Origin: Membranipora membranacea
Taxonomy: Eukaryota > Bryozoa > Gymnolaemata > Cheilostomatida > Membraniporidae
DNA: 64,000 nt
Reading direction: 5' to 3'
NCBI GenBank assembly: GCA_914767715.1
Contig: OU612065.1
Span: 10,848,001-10,912,000, forward strand
Positions 35,313 through 45,732 of the stretch are shown here, piece by piece (the first letter of the stretch is position 1; every line of letters begins with the position of its first letter). A program made the translations under genes and the position numbers. The notes beneath the pieces are model-generated. The model saw only the letters and a program-made list of their open reading frames with translations, had not been told where the DNA came from and did not search any database.

Positions 35313-36450
35313 CTTCAATTTATAAATACTGGCAACGACGATCTTGTGGTAGAGGCCCAGACCCCATTAGGAGTTATTTCTAGCCTACCTACAAGTGTAG
35401 AAATAAATGCACTAAACATAAGTGAAAACTGGAGAACCCCAGATTTTGAATGACCCGATCTCAAAAACAGACCTCTCAAAATCAGATGTATCAACAGAAG
35501 ACAAGGAATCATTTTTAGACTTCTTCCGTACTAGGGAAAACGTATTTTCAAAACATCCCATGGATCTTGGGAGGGTGCATGGATTAACTGGGGAAGTATG
35601 CCCGACTACTGATGATATACCAATCCACAAACAACCATACAGAGTACCTCATTCACAAAAACAGGATGTGGATGAGCATATACGACAGCTTATCAATCAT
35701 GGCATTGTTGAAAAAGCGAGTAATGCTGTTTGGTGTGCCCCAGTTGTGGTTGTTAAAAAGAAAACTGGAGGATTTAGGATATGCCAAGACTATAGAGCAC
35801 TCAATGCCAAAACCAAGGCGTTAGCCTATCCACTACCCATTCAAGAAACTGTGCGTGATGTCCTAGAAGGCACGTCACTATTCACCACATTAGATATAAC
35901 ACAAGCCTACTATCAGTTAGCTTTAGACTGCGAGTCCGATATGGACAAGGGTGCTTTCATAACAAGTTCTGGTGTCTTTAGGCCTAAGGTACTCATGTTT
36001 GGGTGGAAAAATAGCCCCAGTGTCTTTCAACGGGCTATGAACTGTATTCTACAAAACCTGGAATACCCTGAGATTTTCTGTTTTCTGGTTGACATTCTAA
36101 TAGCATCTGAAACCAATGTACAAAAACATATGCAGCGGGTGGGAGCAGTATTAGATAGACTGATGGCCGTAGGTATCAAAATAAACGGAGAAAAGAGCAA
36201 CTGGCTCCAGTCAAAGGTCACATATCTGGGTCATGAATATTCTAAGGATGGGGTCAAACCATCCCAGTCAAATGTATCAAAATTTCTCAGTCTAGAAAGA
36301 CCGAAAGACCTGAAAAGCCTGCGTAGAGTACTAGGTGCATTCAATTTCTACTCCATGTATATAGAGAAGTATGCGCACCATGCTAAACCACCGTATAAAC
36401 TGCTACAGAAAGAATCAATCGAGGGTGATTGGGTGTGGGGGGATGCCTAA
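35313..36450 (+). pseudogene. Pol linker and reverse transcriptase of the large Gypsy element
   Basis: Linker sequence stays in the previous phase to about 35440, then the frame moves by one base and the RT is read from about 35422 to UAA 36448-36450. RT blocks are clear: VVKKKTGGFRICQDYRALN, SLFTTLDITQAYYQL, FGWKNSPSVFQRAM, then KVTYLGHEYSKDGVKPS. The active-site loop reads FLVDIL, so the first aspartate of YXDD is replaced by valine (36088-36090). With this change, a nonsense codon and a frame change, this RT is predicted dead. The enzyme in intact relatives copies element RNA to DNA in cytosolic particles. Confidence 0.88.
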
Positions 36451-38339
36451 CAAACAGCATTCATTTACCTCAGACAAAAACTAACCCAAGCTCCATGTCT
36501 CATCCATCCAGTATGGGGTGAGCCATTTTACCTCTATGCCGACGCTAGTATCCATGCTTTAGGTGCGCAGCTATGCCAAAAACCTCCACCAGATCACCAA
36601 CTACATCCAATAGCTTATTACAGTAGGGCCACTACTTCTCCTGAGACTAGATATGGAGTGATTGAACGCGAAGCTTTAGCGATAGTAGATGCGTGCGAAC
36701 ATTTGCGACCATTTTTATATGGCTATCCCATCCACACGTGTTCACTGATCACCAACCACTGGAATATATTTTCTCCTCGGTACACAAAAACAACAGGCTA
36801 GCAAAATATGCACTGCGCCTGCAAGAGTTTCAAATAGAACTGAACTACATCAGAGGTGAAGATAATCACCTAGCTGATCTCCTCAGTAGGGACGTAGTTA
36901 ACAATGAGGTAATAGCAAGCACAGCTATCTATTATGAGGCTAACAATAATACTGATTATAAGTCTCTGCAGGCACAGGATGCTTTATTAGTGGGTATAAT
37001 GGAATATTCAGATAAGGCTGTAATTAGTGCCAACACAAAAGCCCAGCTCCATGGGAGAGATTTAGCTTACATCAAACAACACACTGCTGAGTACTATGTC
37101 AATAATGGGGTGTTACATAAGCTTGACAACCAGACTAAGCGACCTTTACTAGTGGTACCGACTGCATTGAGAAGTGATATTTTTCACCTGTATCATACTA
37201 GCTTGTTTGGGGGACACCAGGGTATTAAGCGCACCACATCCAGAATCAAACAAAAATATTTCTGGCCGAACATCGACACTGACATAAAAGAACGATGCAA
37301 AAAGTGTGTACCCTGCAACCTGCGTAAGGGTGACACGTCTGACCATACGCTAACACCAATCCCATGCATCGCACCATTTGAAAGAGTCAGCGTTGATGTT
37401 GCGGGTCCAATGAGGACAACTCAAAGGGGAAACACCTACATCCTCGCATTCACTGATGCCTTTACAAAGTGGGTTATATTACTACCTATCCCTCACCATG
37501 ACGCGGACACAGTAGCTGAGGCTTTCATGGATCATGTGATTTTGAATTTTACCTGTCCAAGATACATACTGTCAGATCGTGGCGCTGAATTCACCTCACA
37601 ACTCTTTGGCAAGCTGCTAGAGAAGTTGAACATAGCCCAGCGCCTTACCACTTCCTACAACCCCCAGACTAACGGCATGTCTGAGAGGTTTTTCTCTACA
37701 TGCTCCGCGATGATATCTGCGCTACTGCAAATGTACCCAGATGAATGGGACATTATGACTAAGTATGTTGCGCATGCGTACAACAATACTGAGCACACAT
37801 CAACCGGATTTTCACCCAAATTCCTTTTGCATGGCTCTGATTCTGAACTACCATATGACATGCTGTGGCCCAGACGTAGCAAAGTATCCTACATCGATAA
37901 TCCTGATACTGTTGACAGTATCACAGCGCGTCTACACCAGGCTTGGTGGCTAGCAAAGGACAACATCGAACAGGCACAAGTCTCATACAAGCAAATGCAT
38001 GATGCAAAGAAACTCGCACCATCATTTGAGGAAAATGATGTTGTATATGTCAAAACGCCTGTACATGATGCTGCCCTACCAAATAAATTCCGCACAAGAT
38101 TCACGGGTCCCTACATTGTGATCAAGGTTCAAGGGCCTGTTGTAACATACAAAAAGCTGAGCGAGGCCTGCACACCAATAGGAGTCCCATTTATCGTCAA
38201 TGTTAGGCGACTAAAGAAATCACTGATGCCTGATGATCTCAGTGCTGCTAAACAGTATAACCATCAACCTCGCCCAGCCCCACGTAGGCCAGTGGCTGCA
38301 CCAAGGGCTCATAGATATAACCTGAGGCCCAGGAACTGA
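36451..38339 (+). pseudogene. RNase H and integrase of the large Gypsy element
   Basis: RNase H continues after the UAA in the RT phase (YADASIHALGAQL, then REALAIVDACEHL), then shifts frame near 36740 and goes on as VFTDHQPLEYIF. Integrase follows: an HHCC-type zinc domain ending CKKCVPC, then catalytic residues in SVDVAGPM, LSDRGAEF and NGMSERF (D, D, E all present). The C-terminal FTGPYIVIK is a GPY/F module as in chromovirus-like Gypsy lineages. The frame ends with a basic, Pro/Arg-rich tail at 38337-38339. Integrase itself looks undamaged from about 36750 onwards. Confidence 0.88.
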
Positions 38340-38768
38340 ACCTGGACACTGATGCCTCAGACATATAGTAATCATCCTCATTTTACATCTCCCTATACAT
38401 TTACCTATTATAAAATCACTAATACCTAAGTGTGCATTGTAAATTATCTAAGCCGATAACATCTTTACACATGTTCACCACATTATACTTATGCCCCATA
38501 CTCTGTACCTGGACGTTCATCCAAAACTCCCTGCTATATCTGCACTTTTACCAAAATAATGGTGCATCCGTATTTGAGTACGGAAGTTGTCTACATACGT
38601 TTTAGAACAGACAACTCCACCTGTGTGTCTTGGATGTATTTATAAACTTTATTGTTACTAAACTTTGCATGTGAATAGATAATATTGAATTAGACGATAT
38701 AACAAGATTTCTTCCTCATGTGTGCTACAAACTTCTATATAATATGTTAACTATTACTGGCATATTGG
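38340..38768. other. Element 3' region, noncoding part
   Basis: No plus-strand gene between integrase and the antisense exon. An imperfect complementary pair (GTTGTCT near 38587 and AGACAAC near 38609) may fold. Confidence 0.5.
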
Positions 38769-39620
38769 TTAATAACCTGTCTCTGATCCAGATACAGAAT
38801 GCTCATCCTGTCGTCGAGCTTGTCGTCTCTTTAGAAAACCCATAACTAGCTTCATGAGTCCCGCAGTTGAAAAGACTGCTAACAATATCATAGAACATAT
38901 TATTAAAATGATTTTGTCTTTATGTGAGGGTTGTTCCAATTTATCTTGTATCTCTGCATGAATTGTTGGAATGATTGTGGTAGACATCGGTGTAGTGACT
39001 AATCTTTGTGCATCTGTAGTGTTAGTGACAGTCACCCCAACTTCTTCTGCACATTCTACAATGTATTAACGCATGATTATTTATGATTAACTGTAACATT
39101 TTCTTATTGGTCGGAAGGGAAGAGGTTTGAAGGTTTTGAAGGAAAACACGGAACAGGTAATTCCAGTGGGCTGCTATTTTACGAGTTTTATTCTGATATT
39201 TGTATATGTTTATGTTTTGGTAACTGTGAGCCGCAAGCAATGGAGATAATGCTGCGATGTTTTTGGGCAATGGAGAGAATGCCCCCGATGTTTTTGGCAA
39301 TGGAGAGAATGCCCCGATGTTTTTGGCAATGGAGAGAATGCCCCGATGTTTTTGGCAATGGAGAGAATGCCCCTATGTTTAGGCAATGGAGATAATGCCG
39401 CTAAGTTTTTGGTCGTGATAAATGTAATGAAGTAACTCACCTGGAATAACCTGTTCCGTTAGGATTATGATGCCTTGTTGTCTGCAGACGTTAACTAGAC
39501 TGGTACTCCTTAAATGATACTGGACTTCTGTATTGTTCAGTACAATGTTTTTTAGTATCACATTATTACATATAATCGATGTGCTGATACAAATGCATAT
39601 AGCACATATTGCATACATTT
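38769..39620 (-). CDS. Antisense spliced membrane-protein gene inside the Gypsy element
   Basis: On the minus strand an exon from about 39570-39620 down to 39441 ends at a consensus donor (CCAG then GTGAGT, phase 1). The next exon, 39055 down to 38769, starts after TTGTAG in matching phase. The joined frame would have an extracellular-type part with a sequon (NNT) and two cysteines, then VGVTVTNTTDAQ, a hydrophobic helix (IILIICSMILLAVFSTAGL), a basic KRRQARRQ anchor and a short tail ending ETGY before UAA. That is a type I membrane-protein layout. The first exon boundary is uncertain and no homolog is recognised. It lies wholly between integrase and the 3' LTR. It could be a captured host exon pair or an element accessory gene. 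Confidence 0.45.
39237..39411. repeat. About 29-bp minisatellite, six copies
   Basis: The unit GCAATGGAGAGAATGCCCCG followed by ATGTTTTTG is repeated six times with lengths of 28-30 bp. The outer copies are the most diverged (GATAATGCTG, GATAATGCCG). It lies inside the presumed intron of the antisense gene. Confidence 0.88.
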
Positions 39621-40673
39621 ATGGCTGCTACAACGAGACTGGCAAAACTGTCTGATGACTGAAACACATATCAGTAACACTACCACATCAATCACTGGAA
39701 ATAACAGATACATCTGGATATAACAAACAAGATAAGTTTCCTGTGACATTATTACATAATATACCCACATTACCTGTTGGATAAAAGTCATCATCGACAA
39801 AGCCAGAGACAGTAATTATTAGATAAAAAGAGATGCCTCCTGCAAACACCTATCACTACAAATGCTTGATGTTTTGTATTTACTTTCTGTGTTTTTGAGA
39901 TGATATTATAATTATTCGCACATAGTATACAGGGAAGGTAATTATATTAATTACAAATTTATTACTATATTATATTGTGAACCATAACGCAGCGATTATT
40001 ACCAAAAAAGCCAAACATTTCATTTATCTTGAGTGTTTTATTAATTAGTCAAAACAATGTGTAACCTTTTGTCCGCATTAACAAATTGTGTCACATGAGT
40101 GGACAACTCCAAAGTGTTAACCTGAGTCATTTATATTTCTTAAATTTGTTAACTATGAATCACGTATCCTGTATTGTAATTGATGAACTTTCACACTCGA
40201 GACTAAACATTTGTTTTCACTATTATTTCAGACATAATTACGACTTATGAACATCCTGACTAAGTACCCATCGGCGAGGCATCACCATGTCGGGGCTTTT
40301 CTACGGCTTCTGGGCGCAAACATTCAACTAGTAATGGCAAACAGGTGAACTACCATAAACACCGAACAGTAAACAACTATACTACTCACAACATACAACG
40401 TCTGAACTCAATCTCTTATCGATTCTGAAACGTCTACAACTTAAAACCTAAAGAAGAAACTCTATCAACCCATCAGCAGTCGGCAACTACGCCCCCCCCT
40501 CCCCCAGGAAAACTTCGACTCTTCTACAACGACAGCCCCTCCCCAACCCCCACAACTACATCTGCTGCTACGATCCTGCTGAACATTTGATTACTGTAAC
40601 TGAACTTCGAATTATGTTGTACTACCTTACCTTATAAACTCACATTGTGTGGCGAGAGACTCAAAACAATCCT
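39621..40673. other. Element 3' region, noncoding
   Basis: No gene recognised. It contains a C-rich run near 40490-40505. Confidence 0.5.
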
Positions 40674-40687
40674 AAGAAGGAATGGGA
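40674..40687 (+). promoter_or_regulatory. Polypurine tract of the large Gypsy element
   Basis: AAGAAGGAATGGGA lies directly before the TGT that opens the 3' LTR. This is the position and composition expected for plus-strand priming. Confidence 0.7.
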
Positions 40688-41409
40688 TGTCATGATACTA
40701 GACAAGAGGTAGCACAACTCCTTGTTATTCACAATTCCGCCAGACGAATTATGTAATTTCTGGAGAACTTAACCGATTAAATCTATTTTCAGACTCAGAG
40801 AAAATACCGAGTAAAATATTATTATAATATAATTTTCGCCGGTTACCAACGGTGCTGGAAAACATGCAATCTACTCTGCAACGGATTGCAAATGCATGCC
40901 AGACCGTGCATAAACAATTTCACTCTAATGTATGTTTGCCTCATTTGCCATTTATGAAAATGAATTGTTCTGTTGCCCTGTCCCCGTATTATATGCCCGG
41001 TCTGACTGATGTACCGCCCTCGGCCTTAGTTAGAATATATATATTATACTTCTTATATGTTAATCATGCCGTATATAAACCGATGCACGTACTGTTTGAG
41101 AGATTCCGGAGTGCGCTGGTTATTATTAACCATTTTAAATTGAGTAAATAGACCGTTTTTATTTCTAGATTAAATACTTTTTATTGGGTACATTTTTATG
41201 TGTTAGGACTCTGTCTCTTATTATACAAATAATTAAACTGGAATCATCACTGCAATTCAACTTGAGTATTTAATTTAGTTAGGAGTATCAATAATGAGAA
41301 ACATGTAAGAAATCACCATCACTCAATACTTGGTGCGCCCTGCGCCGGCCATGCTACTTGATTAAAGGTGGAACGGTCCCACCATCATTAAGGGTGCCTA
41401 CCCACTACA
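40688..41409 (+). repeat. 3' LTR of the large Gypsy element
   Basis: 722 bp, begins TGTCATGATACTAG and ends CCCACTACA, then TCTCC. It matches the 5' LTR except for about twelve substitutions and a two-base shorter T run near 41155. The short frame seen in the 5' LTR is conserved here (ATG about 40864 to 41151). Confidence 0.93.
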
Positions 41410-41414
41410 TCTCC

Positions 41415-42588
41415 CACCAGATATGAAGTTTTTGGACATGTACTGCAATTACCGAAGAAGTGACAGCTATAAGTTACAATCCTGCACTCACAAAACCTAC
41501 CATTTACGGTGCAGACACCAAGGAATCAAGGAGTGTGAATCCTGCCTTTGTTGAACAGATCTGAAGCAGAAGGCAAGTCACAAAAACAAAGCCACCATAG
41601 GGCTCAGCTGTGTATGCTCTGGACAACCCAAGGGAGCTTGACAGGGAAGAGTGGAAGAGGCTACAGATTAGTTTTAATTGATGCATTCGGTCATGAATTT
41701 GAATTTGAGATTGCTAATAATTAAGTTAGTAATTAATTAGTTTGTTGTATGCTGACAACGTTTACGTTCATAATAATTCATGTGCTCATCTTCCCTCGTC
41801 TCAGCCTCCCTCAGCGCAAGCAATTTGTGTTTTGTATGAGTCAACTTTCCATCATAGCTTAGCTCCTCCAGGAGGTACTACCCTACCACCCAAAGAAATT
41901 TGGCAGAAAGTCTAGGCCTCTTCATAGGGATTTATGGGTGATACAGTTCTGGGCAAACTCAAAAGGTGCCTGAGTGAAAAGGGGATTTGATGAGGAATTT
42001 GAAATGTCCTACTTGCTGCTGAAATAAAACAAACTTGTGTCATTATCTTCCAGGTAGATAATGGCTGTCATGCCCGGGGCGCTCTATTTTATTGGCAATT
42101 GCTCCAGGCTGATCGTGCAGCAAACCTGGTTGCCAGCGATACTCAAGATCCCCCCCCTTCAGCATTGTTGCAATTTTCATCCTTAAACTCAGTGGGAAAG
42201 TTTGTTTGTTTAGTTTGTTTTGATTATTGATTTTGCTCAGTTGTTATGTCTTGTTTGTGACAAAGTGTCTCTGTTATGAAAAGAAATTGATTGTTTTCAA
42301 ACCTACATACAAATATTTGTCATCACAAGGTACGGGGGGGGGGGGCAATAAATAGAGTGACTGTTACTGAGCAAGCACTTTTTTCTGGCAGTGTTCTATG
42401 ATACAGTACTAACTTAATCAGTGTTGTGTTGACCGGACTGAACAGATACTTACTGACACTGCCACTACTCATCTGTGACTGTGCAGCTTTGGAGCAGCTC
42501 AAAGATCTAAGGGTTCCAGTAAGCTGTTTTGTGGCCATTGTGATGAGTTAGGCCTCCTATTATCTCTTTTTCTTCCAAGTGCCTTTAT
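41415..42588. other. Gene-free spacer between Gypsy insertion and hAT MITE
   Basis: Nothing firmly coding. A 43-codon Cys-rich frame at 41423-41554 (with DMYCNYRRSD and KECESCLC) lies just outside the target duplication. A run of about 12 Gs occurs near 42333. Confidence 0.45.
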
Positions 42589-42596
42589 ATCTCTCG

Positions 42597-43022
42597 CAGT
42601 GGTGGAAATGGAAATAAATAAGTGCCTATACACCAAACATTGAGATCAATCCAATGCGTAGCGTTTGCCGGCCGCTGCGAGATGGGTTCGGGAGGATCGC
42701 AGCGCCCTCCCGGTGATGGGGGGGGGGGGGGGTATGGGGGTTCTCCCCGTGAACTTGTTTGATATTTGTGCCTTAATTACAGTGTTTCTGGTGCATCTTT
42801 TTGACTTTTTGAGCCTAAATCTAAGAGCATGATTTGACTGAAGCAAACAGTAAAGTAAAAGTAAACGTACCCTACAATACAACATAAACAAACTTATCCA
42901 AGCATACAAAGTGCACAGCAGTGATAGGTTATAAGTGCCTATACACTTATTGAAGGTGGAGAGGCATTGATGTGAACTTCCAACACACCGTATAGGCCCG
43001 TATAGGCCCATTTCCACCACTG
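42597..43022. mobile_element. hAT-type MITE, 426 bp
   Basis: Perfect 15-bp terminal inverted repeats, CAGTGGTGGAAATGG at 42597-42611 and its complement at 43008-43022, are bounded by identical 8-bp target duplications ATCTCTCG (42589-42596 and 43023-43030). The 8-bp duplication and CAGTGG ends are characteristic of the hAT superfamily. The interior has no transposase but a G run of about 17 near 42720. Confidence 0.93.
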
Positions 43023-43039
43023 ATCTCTCGAGCAATCAT

Positions 43040-44160
43040 TGCAGTCAATAACTTTCAGACCATGCCTTGCCTGTCTTTGTCTTTTTTATCCAGAAGCTAT
43101 GTACTGTACCTGGGCTGGATCTTTCGTGTTTGGAAGATTCTTCAGTGTTCTCTTCACCGTTCCTCTGCAATCTCTATCTCCTCTTGTGCTCTTCTTTGTA
43201 ACTTCTGCTGAACACTTCCTATCAACGTCTCTTGTCAAAGAAATTACCATCCAGAAACTCTTGGATTCTCCATCATCAGGTATTTCATACTCTCCTGTTT
43301 GCTTGCTCTGTATTTCCTCATAAAATCTCTTCTGGTGGTTCTCAAATCAAATCTCTTTATTTTAGCTGCTTAGGCAATTCTGTGTCTGTTTTAACTTCTG
43401 GAAGACTTGTTGGTATCCCTTCCATTCAATATCAAACCCCTTTTCCATCTTTCTTCTCATATTATCATTTTATCTCCTATTCATGGCTTCTCTCACTTTA
43501 CTTAGATCTTGCTGAATATCATGTACCTTCCTTTTTAACCTCCTTCTCCATGAAGGTTCTTCTCTTTCTGTCCGATTCTTTACCAACTTTGTTGTGACCA
43601 TTGCAGCCCACAAAAAGAAAGTGTTATTCAGTTCTGTGATGTTGTTTATAGGAACATATGCCATATCATTGTTCATCTTTTTCACCTCAGCTATAGTTTT
43701 CTGAGATATTATCTCAATGATGAGACTATGTTACTCTGGCGGTAATTCACTAGTGTTCCTGATGTATTAAGACATGTCTGTCTAATATTTGCGCTCTCTT
43801 CTTCCAGGGTAGATCCTGTCCAGATCAGCAGGTGGTATCAATTCAACAATGACTCCTCTTGTGGTTTGTTTTCTCTCTTCATTGCCTCTAGTAGTCCTTT
43901 TTCCTTCATCCTGATCTCATCAAGCTCTTCTGCTGTATACCACTCTTTCCTGATGATAGTTGTTGCTTGCATAGCTAATCTTTTCTTTGTCATTTCAAAT
44001 CAACCTTGGTCTTGCCATATTGCTGTCATCCTTGCGATATTCTCTCTCCTTATAGGTTCACTGCGGTAGTAACGCTCTATTATTTTGATGTTATTCTTGT
44101 TGTGAAACTCATTCATTGATTTGCTTGTCTTCCTCTGCCAGTAGTTTGGTGAAGACCGAC
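43040..44160 (-). pseudogene. LINE fragment, N-terminal (pre-RT) part
   Basis: Read on the minus strand, short frames interrupted by stops resemble the region upstream of the RT in a common invertebrate LINE family: KEWYTAEELDEIRMKEKG, EEPSWRRRLKRKVHDIQQDL and RFYEEIQSKQTGEYEIPDD. The RT itself is missing because the fragment ends beside the hAT MITE. The style matches the fragments at 44450-45330 and 61900-62650, but as an N-terminal piece placed downstream of a C-terminal piece it must come from a separate copy. No intact frame. Confidence 0.65.
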
Positions 44161-44449
44161 TTCTGCCTGGTTCACCACAGAAAGTCTGCTGGGCGAAATA
44201 GATTAAGAAAAACTCTCTCTCCTATTCACGACGTTATTGCTTGACATTGTATTATTTGTATTTATCATGGGAATATGAGAGTGGATTTTCTGTCAGGAGG
44301 GTCTATCTTAGCTGAGGGTTCTGACAAGAACTTAACCTGTGCACCAACATTAGTATGTCCCTCTGAGGGTGACATAACTACTGAGGCGTTTGTTATCCTT
44401 GTTGACTTCCTCAGCTCTTCAGCCGGTGATATGTTGGTATCGGGTTACG

Positions 44450-45330
44450 ATATCTAACCTGGGATATCCAACACCAGTATTCTTGCCGAACTGCACTCTG
44501 TCTACTTCCTTCTTCTCTATCTCCAGCATCTCCATTTGTTCATGTAGGTTAGCCACAGCACCTAGTGCTCCCACAATGATTGGTATAACTGTCACTGATG
44601 TATTCCATATTTTTTTTTTTCTCTCGCAAGATCCTGATATTTTTCCACCTTCTCCCTCTCCTTTTCTGTGACTCTTGCATCTCCTGGGACGGCTATATCA
44701 ATGATCCAAGCGTGGTTGATTTCTTTGTCTTGCACAACGATGTCTGGCCTGCAGGCTTGTATGATCTGGTCTGCTTGAATTGTACAGTCACACAGGATCT
44801 TTGCTTTCTCATTTTCTGCTAGCTCTCTGCCTGATGTTCGTACCAGTTTCTCCTGTGTTCTAGTTGGTATTTCTTGCACAAATTCAAATGAATCAGTTGT
44901 GCCACCTTGTCATGACGTTTCCTAAACTCTGTCTGTGCTATTTTTGAACACTCACTGAGTTTATGAAACACGGTCTCTTCTCGCTCATTACACATTCTAC
45001 ACAGTGCTGTACCTCCTTGTTTCTCTATTTTTATGTACTTTCTTCCATCTGATCCTGTGCAGCCATGAGTAGTTCTTCTGTTTCTTTCTTCATGTAGCCA
45101 TTCTTTATCCACTTTTTTCTTGGTGTCTTTTTGATCTGCTATTTTTGTGTACTGTCCATGTTATGCTTTGTTCTTCCATTCCTGTTGTTTCTCCTCAATC
45201 TTGCAGTCTTTATACTCTCGTTTGGTTTCTTTCTTCTCAAAACTCTTGAGGTACCTGTTGAGTCCTTTGTTTTCATGTTTTACATAGTCCGATAGTCCGT
45301 GTTCCTCTGTCTGTTATGTATTACAGTTTT
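44450..45330 (-). pseudogene. LINE fragment, C-terminal part
   Basis: Minus-strand frames 45112-44819 and 44879-44592 and their extensions give ALCRMCNEREETVFHKLSEC (a CX2C...H...C finger-like motif), then RPDIVVQDKE and WIIDIAVPGDARVTEKE. These are hallmarks of the C-terminal domain of a LINE polyprotein often annotated as RT-like in cnidarians and echinoderms. Several frame breaks make it dead. It is probably the continuation of 50873-50409, split by insertion of the second Gypsy element. Confidence 0.8.
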
Positions 45331-45392
45331 GTTATTATTCTTTAGTAGTCTCACTTTGTAAAGTGAAAGTATATTATGTTATCTATTACATG

Positions 45393-45602
45393 TGTAGTGC
45401 AAGGCATTATAGACTGCAAGTTGTAAATAGGGAAAGACAGATAAGAGTGCTGCATAAGAACTCGGGCTACATCCGGGAATGCGCAGGAAAGAGGCATTAA
45501 TAATCACGCTGGCTTAGAGAGGGGAAGAGAATAAGGGAAGACAAAGAAGTTCTACCAATACTGGACACCTCAGCATATCTCATGTAAGTTGAATACACTA
45601 CA
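45393..45602 (+). repeat. 5' LTR of the second Gypsy element
   Basis: 210 bp, starting TGTAGTGCAAGG and ending GAATACACTACA. It differs from the 3' LTR at four positions apart from the 69-bp insertion found only there. Confidence 0.9.
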
Positions 45603-45615
45603 TGGTGTCAGGAGT
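45603..45615 (+). promoter_or_regulatory. Primer binding site (tRNA-Leu)
   Basis: TGGTGTCAGGAGT starts directly after the 5' LTR and is complementary to the known 3' end of tRNA-Leu(CAG/CAA), ACTCCTGACA-CCA, over all 13 bases. Confidence 0.8.
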
Positions 45616-45732
45616 AAACAAGAGAGTATTAGTGAAGGTTTTGATCTAGTAAGTGGCAGAGGAGGCCATTATTTGAGAGAGAGGAATAGTGAGGTCTTTG
45701 AATCAATAACCGACATTGATCACGCTACAAAC

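Larger units (their letters stand above)
30539..41409 (+). mobile_element. Complete Gypsy/Ty3-type LTR retroelement with envelope-like domain between Gag and protease
   Basis: The 10,871-bp unit has LTRs at 30539-31262 and 40688-41409, TGT...ACA ends and 5-bp target duplications TCTCC at 30534-30538 and 41410-41414. A primer site follows the 5' LTR and a purine tract precedes the 3' LTR. Coding order on the plus strand is Gag, envelope-like glycoprotein, protease, RT, RNase H, integrase. The LTRs differ at about 12 positions plus a 2-bp indel, roughly 98 percent identity by hand count, so the insertion is fairly recent. The copy is nevertheless defective: UGA at 33810 and 35310, UAA at 36448, phase changes near 35440 and 36740, and loss of the first RT catalytic aspartate. 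Confidence 0.92.

Noticed and set aside
35425-35445. Programmed frameshift between protease and RT in the large Gypsy
   Set aside because: No slippery heptamer was recognised, and a second phase change near 36740 returns to the original phase, which fits two independent mutations better.
42646-43035. 129-codon minus-strand frame with a proline run
   Set aside because: It lies almost wholly within the hAT MITE and its proline run is the translated G/C homopolymer; a shadow.
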